Assembly: GCA_013811645.1 (NCBI GenBank)
Contig: JACCUU010000133.1
Location: 1-9,739, forward strand
Length of the DNA stretch: 9,739 bases
Source of the DNA: Actinomycetota bacterium
GTDB lineage: Bacteria; Actinomycetota; Thermoleophilia; Gaiellales; Gaiellaceae
Direction: 5' to 3'
Below the pieces are notes generated by a model that saw nothing but the letters and a program-made list of their open reading frames with translations, was not told the origin of the DNA and made no database searches. Shown piece by piece: positions 6,850 through 9,739 of the stretch. Position 1 is the stretch's first letter; every line of letters begins with the position of its first letter. The position numbers were made by a program, and so were the translations under genes.

Positions 6850-7652
6850 GCCGCCTTCTCCATGTTCTCCCGTGCACGGTCGAGCGCGCGACGCACGACG
6901 ACACCTGCGAGGTGCCGCCGGTACTCGGTAGGCGCGAAGCGGTCACCGTAGATCTCCGCCTCTGTCAGCGCGTCCAGCGGATCCGCGTCCGCGGGAAGCA
7001 GGAACGGGTGCGCGCCGACCCCGGTCACGGCCACGCTCCGCTTTCCATCCGGAGTGACGTGCGCCGCAGCGCCGGCGAGCGCGAACCCCGAGGCGGGATG
7101 CTCGACCTTCGCATACGCGGAGCCCGATCCCTCGACCAGCGGGAACACGACCTCGGTGATCAGCTCTCCTGGGGCAAGCGCGGTCGTGAAGGGGCCGAGG
7201 AAGAACTTCTCTGCCGAGAGCTTCCGCTCAGCACGCGCATCGCGCACGACGACCTCGGCGCCGAGTGCGAGCACGACGGCCGGCATATCGGAGGCGGGGT
7301 CGGCGTGGGCAAGGCTTCCGCCGAGCGTTCCCCGGTTGCGAACCTGTAGGTCACCGATCTCGGCGGCGCACCCGGCGAGCGCGGCGAGCGAGGGCCGTTT
7401 GAGCTCCGGCGCGCTCTCGAGCGTGTCCCAAGTCGCTAGTGCGCCGAGGCGGAGCTCGTTGTCTCCCAGCTGAACGCCACCGAGCCCGAGCCGGCCGATG
7501 TCGACGAGAACGCTCGGCCGGACGATCCGCAGCTTCATCACCGGGAGGAGCGACTGACCGCCCGCGAGCGCTTTCGCCTCCGGGTCGGTGAGCGCGTCGA
7601 GCGCTTCGTCGAGCGTTTCGGGCCGGACGTGCTCGACCGCGGCGGGGATCAT
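6846..7652 (-). CDS. FAD-binding (medium) subunit of the xanthine dehydrogenase-family hydroxylase
   Basis: A 268-aa protein, close to the usual 270-290 aa of CoxM/XdhB-type subunits. It holds FAD and passes electrons from the 2Fe-2S subunit to the external acceptor. The two FAD-binding signatures are clear: [13 protein letters not shown] (30-42) and [18 protein letters not shown] (105-122). The C-terminal CO-dehydrogenase flavoprotein domain follows from about residue 175. The frame stays open upstream to 7997, but that part is low-complexity Arg-rich translation opposite the in-frame 2Fe-2S gene. ATG 7652 gives the standard N-terminus ([18 protein letters not shown]), overlaps the previous stop as ATGA (7649-7652), and has AAGGGGA 6 bases upstream. 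The acceptor is not evident; quinone, NAD+ or a redox protein are all possible in the family. Confidence 0.94.
   Translation of the reverse strand: MIPAAVEHVRPETLDEALDALTDPEAKALAGGQSLLPVMKLRIVRPSVLVDIGRLGLGGVQLGDNELRLGALATWDTLESAPELKRPSLAALAGCAAEIGDLQVRNRGTLGGSLAHADPASDMPAVVLALGAEVVVRDARAERKLSAEKFFLGPFTTALAPGELITEVVFPLVEGSGSAYAKVEHPASGFALAGAAAHVTPDGKRSVAVTGVGAHPFLLPADADPLDALTEAEIYGDRFAPTEYRRHLAGVVVRRALDRARENMEKAA
6854..6861 (-). promoter_or_regulatory. Shine-Dalgarno GGAGAAGG of the molybdopterin subunit gene
   Basis: GGAGAAGG on the minus strand is followed by CGGC and ATG 6849, with the GGAG core 8 bases from the ATG. It lies within the last codons of the FAD subunit and supports coupled translation from the ATGA junction. 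Confidence 0.55.
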
Positions 7653-8137
7653 GCCGCGTCCCCTTCGCGAAGCGCCGCCGCCGCGGTGCGCACCGAGTCC
7701 ACGATGGACTGGTACCCCGTGCAGCGGCAGAAGTTGCCCTTGAGCGCGCGGCGGATCGTCGCGTCGTCGGGATCGGGCTCTCGCGAGAGGAGATCGGACG
7801 CGGTCAGGATCATCCCGGGCGTGCAGAAACCGCACTGGAGCCCGTGCTGCTCGACGAACGCGCGCTGGATCGGATGCTGCACGCCGTCGGGGGCGAAGCC
7901 CTCGATCGTCGTCACCTCGACGTCCTCCGCCTGCACCGCCAGCATCGTGCAGCTCTTGACCGCTCGTCCGTCGACGAGGACGGTGCAGGCGCCGCACTGG
8001 CTTGTGTCGCAGCCGATGTGCGCGCCCGTGAGCCCCAGCCCGTCCCGGAGTGCATGGACGAGCAGTGTTCGAGGCTCGACGTCGAGTGATCGCGACTCGC
8101 CGTTGACGACGAGCCCGACCGTCCTGGAGCTAGGCAC
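7649..8137 (-). CDS. 2Fe-2S (small) subunit of the xanthine dehydrogenase-family hydroxylase
   Basis: A 162-aa protein, the normal size for CoxS/NdhS-type subunits. All eight cluster cysteines are in place. The N-terminal plant ferredoxin-like cluster is [12 protein letters not shown] plus SC (Cys43, Cys48, Cys51, Cys63). The C-terminal alpha-helical cluster is QCGFCTPGM and NFCRCTGYQ (Cys102, Cys105, Cys137, Cys139). It relays electrons from the Mo centre to FAD. The start is taken as GTG 8137, giving [16 protein letters not shown] as the first strands. This GTG overlaps the end of the M32 peptidase gene by 8 bases (8130-8137), with no convincing Shine-Dalgarno, so reinitiation after the peptidase stop is likely. 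The subunit order is small, medium, large. It lacks a twin-arginine signal, so the complex should be cytoplasmic. Confidence 0.95.
   Translation of the reverse strand: MPSSRTVGLVVNGESRSLDVEPRTLLVHALRDGLGLTGAHIGCDTSQCGACTVLVDGRAVKSCTMLAVQAEDVEVTTIEGFAPDGVQHPIQRAFVEQHGLQCGFCTPGMILTASDLLSREPDPDDATIRRALKGNFCRCTGYQSIVDSVRTAAAALREGDAA
7659..7665 (-). promoter_or_regulatory. Shine-Dalgarno AAGGGGA that decides the FAD-subunit start
   Basis: AAGGGGA on the minus strand lies 6 bases before ATG 7652, within the end of the 2Fe-2S gene. It favours ATG 7652 over starts further upstream in the same open frame. Confidence 0.5.
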
Positions 8138-9626
8138 CCGCAGAGAGCGCAGAAAGCTTGTCGCGAAGGTACGCGAGGTACGGCTGCGGATCGATCACAG
8201 GCGACCCGGTGAGCCGCTCGATGGTCTCCTTCGGCGTGAACTTGCGCCCGAGCGAGTAGAGGTTCTCGCCGAGCCACCCCGACAGCCCTTCGAGCTCGCC
8301 CGACTCCAGCTGCGCGTCGATGTCGGGTATCGCCTCCTGCACGACCGACCAGATCTGGAGCGAGATCACGTTGCCGAGGGCATAGGTCGGGAAGTAGCCG
8401 ATGCCGCCGCTCGACCAGTGGACGTCCTGGAGCACCCCGCGCGCGTCGTCGGGAACGTGGACGCCGAGCAGCTCCCGCATGCCCGCGTTCCACGCCTCGG
8501 GAACGTCTTTCGGCGCGAGCGTCTCCTCGATCAGGCGGCGCTCGAGATCGAAGCGGAGGATTATGTGCAGGCTGTACGTCGTCTCGTCGGCCTCCACGCG
8601 GATCAACCCTGGTTCGGCGCGGTTGATCGCCGCCATGAAGGCATCGAAGTCGGTGCTCCCCAGTTGCTCGGGGAAGGCCTCCTGCAGCGGCTCGTACCAG
8701 CAGGACCAGAACGGGCGGCTACGCGCGACGAGGTTCTCCCAGGTCCTGCTCTGTGACTCGTTCAAGCCGAGCGACGGCGCATTCGCGAGCGGGGTCCGTT
8801 CGAGCGAGCGGCCGATCCCGTGGGCGTAGAGACCGTGTCCGGCTTCGTGCATCGTCGACCAGAACGAGCTGAGCCCGGTCGGCTGGTACCTCGTCGTGAG
8901 GCGTACGTCGCGTCTCGAGAACGAGGTGCAGAAGGGATGGACGGTCGGATCGAGTCGCCACGACCCGTTCTCGAAGCCGACGGTCGCGAGCACGCGCTCT
9001 GCGAATGCACGCTGCAGCTCGGGCGCGTAGGAGACGTCGAGGAACGACGCGTCGACCTGCGGAGCGGCGCGCACCAGCTCGGCGAGTACGGGCCGGATCG
9101 TGTCGAAGACCTCGGCGACCTCGGTCGTCTGCATCAGTGGCTCGAAGTCGTCGAGCAGCGGCGTGTAGGGCGAGTCGTCCCACTCGAAGCACTCCGCGTA
9201 GCGCTTCTTCAAGTCGAGGTTCCGCTCGAGCGTGGGAAGGAAGGCGGCAAAGTCGTTGTTCGCTCGGGCGTCGACCCAGACCTGATGTCCCTGGGCGCCG
9301 GCCAACAGCATCTCGGTGCGAAGCTCGGTGGGGACGCGCCTTGCCTTTTCCCAGTCCCGACGGGTCACGCGAATCAGGCTCGCTTCGTCCGAGTCGTACT
9401 CGACTGACGCCTCGTACGAGCTGAGCCTTTCCAGGAGCGTTCCGATCTCGCCGTCGACGAACTTCTCGTGGGCGATTCGTCCGAGCGTTGCCAGCGCCTC
9501 GGCACGGGCAGGCCCGCCGAGCATCGGCATGTTCACACGCTGATCCCAGCCGGCAAGGAAGAGCATTCGCCCGAGATCCGAGATCTCTGCGAGCCGCTCG
9601 CGGAGCTTGCGGAGGTCGGCTTCCAC
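8130..9626 (-). CDS. M32-family metallocarboxypeptidase (Taq type)
   Basis: A 498-aa zinc carboxypeptidase, full length for the M32 family (about 500 aa), which removes C-terminal residues from peptides in the cytoplasm. Motifs in order: GWDQRVNMP (26-34), DPTVHPF (226-232), DVRLTTRY (240-247), the zinc site [12 protein letters not shown] with His260, Glu261 (base) and His264, [10 protein letters not shown] with Glu290 as the likely third ligand, [14 protein letters not shown] (342-355), [19 protein letters not shown] (397-415) and the Gly-Asn that follows. The usual HESQ motif is NESQ here (Asn289, codon at 8760-8762). The start is GTG 9626: the N-terminus aligns with the family's usual opening helix, and TAGAGT lies 8 bases upstream. 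It is the first gene of the six-gene operon and overlaps the 2Fe-2S gene by 8 bases. A functional tie to the hydroxylase is not obvious. Confidence 0.95.
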   Translation of the reverse strand: MEADLRKLRERLAEISDLGRMLFLAGWDQRVNMPMLGGPARAEALATLGRIAHEKFVDGEIGTLLERLSSYEASVEYDSDEASLIRVTRRDWEKARRVPTELRTEMLLAGAQGHQVWVDARANNDFAAFLPTLERNLDLKKRYAECFEWDDSPYTPLLDDFEPLMQTTEVAEVFDTIRPVLAELVRAAPQVDASFLDVSYAPELQRAFAERVLATVGFENGSWRLDPTVHPFCTSFSRRDVRLTTRYQPTGLSSFWSTMHEAGHGLYAHGIGRSLERTPLANAPSLGLNESQSRTWENLVARSRPFWSCWYEPLQEAFPEQLGSTDFDAFMAAINRAEPGLIRVEADETTYSLHIILRFDLERRLIEETLAPKDVPEAWNAGMRELLGVHVPDDARGVLQDVHWSSGGIGYFPTYALGNVISLQIWSVVQEAIPDIDAQLESGELEGLSGWLGENLYSLGRKFTPKETIERLTGSPVIDPQPYLAYLRDKLSALSAGA

Positions 9627-9634
9627 GACGTCTG

Positions 9635-9640
9635 ACTCTA
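9635..9640 (-). promoter_or_regulatory. Probable -10 element TAGAGT of the six-gene operon
   Basis: On the minus strand, TAGAGT fits TAnnnT and is followed by 8 bases (CAGACGTC) and GTG 9626. This predicts a leaderless or nearly leaderless transcript for the M32 gene. No Shine-Dalgarno precedes the GTG and no -35 consensus is visible at 16-18 bases. It lies back to back with the (+) TAGGAT at 9652-9657, 11 bases away. Confidence 0.45.
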
Positions 9641-9651
9641 TCTAGGCGGGG

Positions 9652-9657
9652 TAGGAT
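9652..9657 (+). promoter_or_regulatory. Probable -10 element TAGGAT of the right-edge gene
   Basis: The plus strand reads GGTAGGATCG at 9650-9659. TAGGAT ends 8 bases before GTG 9666, the first codon of a short ORF, and 37 bases before GTG 9695, the proposed main start. The ten bases are identical to those before the left-edge lipoprotein gene. No -35 consensus is seen. Confidence 0.5.
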
Positions 9658-9665
9658 CGGCGGCC

Positions 9666-9698
9666 GTGATCATCGAACCTCCGGAATTTGCGGCGTGA
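9666..9698 (+). CDS. Possible leader mini-ORF (10 codons plus stop) before the right-edge gene
   Basis: GTG 9666 opens a 10-codon frame translating as MIIEPPEFAA, ending in TGA 9696-9698. Its GTG sits 8 bases after TAGGAT, the same distance as in the two other probable leaderless starts here. Its stop overlaps the next start as GTGA (9695-9698), a layout that permits coupled translation of the downstream gene. It is in a different frame from that gene (offset 29 bases). The peptide has no run of a single amino acid that would suggest classic attenuation. It may be a real uORF or only untranslated leader. Confidence 0.3.
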   Translation: MIIEPPEFAA

Positions 9699-9739
9699 CG
9701 GATCAGGCCATCGAGACGCTGCTGGCCGAAGAGCGTCGT
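9695..9739 (+). CDS. Partial CDS: N-terminus of a cytoplasmic protein, possibly acetyl-CoA synthetase
   Basis: From GTG 9695 the frame is open to the window edge for 15 codons, translating as MTDQAIETLLAEERR. There is no signal peptide; the stretch is an amphipathic, acidic helix. It resembles, from memory, the opening of actinobacterial acetate-CoA ligases, where a similar helix ending in (E/D)RR or ERT precedes FPPxxEF. Fifteen residues are too few to establish that. GGA at 9683-9685 is a weak Shine-Dalgarno 9 bases upstream. The gene is divergent from the M32-led operon, with 68 bases between start codons. Confidence 0.45.
   Translation, partial: MTDQAIETLLAEERR

Noticed and set aside
4579..6951. 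790-codon open frame on the plus strand opposite the molybdopterin subunit gene.
   Set aside because: It is antisense to a clear conserved gene; long mirror frames are expected at this GC bias, and the translation has no recognisable domain.
7653..7997. Upstream extension of the FAD subunit frame.
   Set aside because: The region is in-frame by chance, Arg-rich and overlaps the 2Fe-2S gene; ATG 7652 has the ATGA junction, a Shine-Dalgarno and the normal family N-terminus.
4573..8137. Naming the three subunits coxS, coxM and coxL.
   Set aside because: The large subunit lacks the AYRCSFR loop required for form I CO dehydrogenase, so CO oxidation is unsupported.
7629..8756. 375-codon plus-strand frame across the 2Fe-2S gene and the end of the M32 gene.
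   Set aside because: It is a Ser/Arg-rich mirror frame spanning two conserved genes on the other strand.
9600..9739. A TTGACA-like -35 for either divergent promoter at the right edge.
   Set aside because: No hexamer with a convincing match was found 16-18 bases from either -10.
1..9739. CRISPR array, insertion sequence, tRNA or phage-like defence cluster.
   Set aside because: Coding sequence on one strand or the other accounts for nearly every base; no repeated spacer-like units, transposase or tRNA cloverleaf was seen by eye.

Overview
The window is a densely packed, high-GC chromosomal stretch with almost no intergenic DNA. Strong GC bias at third codon positions, short divergent promoters, probable leaderless starts, an alpha/beta-hydrolase–adenylate cyclase fusion and a short RNB ribonuclease all suggest a high-GC actinobacterium. 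A Thermoleophilia/Gaiellales-like lineage would fit, but this is an inference from gene style and not a phylogenetic result. No mobile element, CRISPR array, tRNA, rRNA or factor-independent terminator was seen.

Layout. Bases 81-1 (-) hold the first 27 codons of a lipoprotein. A two-gene (+) unit follows: tag (DNA-3-methyladenine glycosylase I, about 101-673), joined by an ATGA overlap to an alpha/beta-hydrolase fused to a class III nucleotidyl cyclase (670-1989). This unit ends one base from the end of a six-gene (-) operon that fills 9626-1991. In transcription order that operon encodes an M32 metallocarboxypeptidase, the 2Fe-2S, FAD and molybdopterin subunits of a xanthine dehydrogenase-family hydroxylase, an amidohydrolase with an extra C-terminal helical region, and an RNB-domain exoribonuclease. 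Its junctions are overlaps of 8, 4, 4 and 4 bases and one gap of 9 bases. At the right edge a (+) gene begins at GTG 9695 (15 codons visible, possibly acetyl-CoA synthetase), preceded by a 10-codon mini-ORF.

How the genes may work together. The three hydroxylase subunits should form one (alpha-beta-gamma)2-type enzyme passing electrons Moco to 2Fe-2S to FAD. The amidohydrolase is translationally coupled to the large subunit and could hydrolyse the hydroxylated product, as in N-heterocycle breakdown; the substrate cannot be read from the sequence. The large subunit lacks the Cys loop of true (form I) CO dehydrogenase.

The most interesting signals are: (1) three of the four transcription-unit starts carry a TAnnnT hexamer exactly 8 bases before the start codon, two of them inside an identical GGTAGGATCG, while several internal operon genes have Shine-Dalgarno sites; (2) a leaderless mini-ORF that would be coupled to the right-edge gene; (3) a cyclase domain with several substituted active-site positions, co-translated with a DNA alkylation repair enzyme; and (4) the mixed composition of the six-gene operon.
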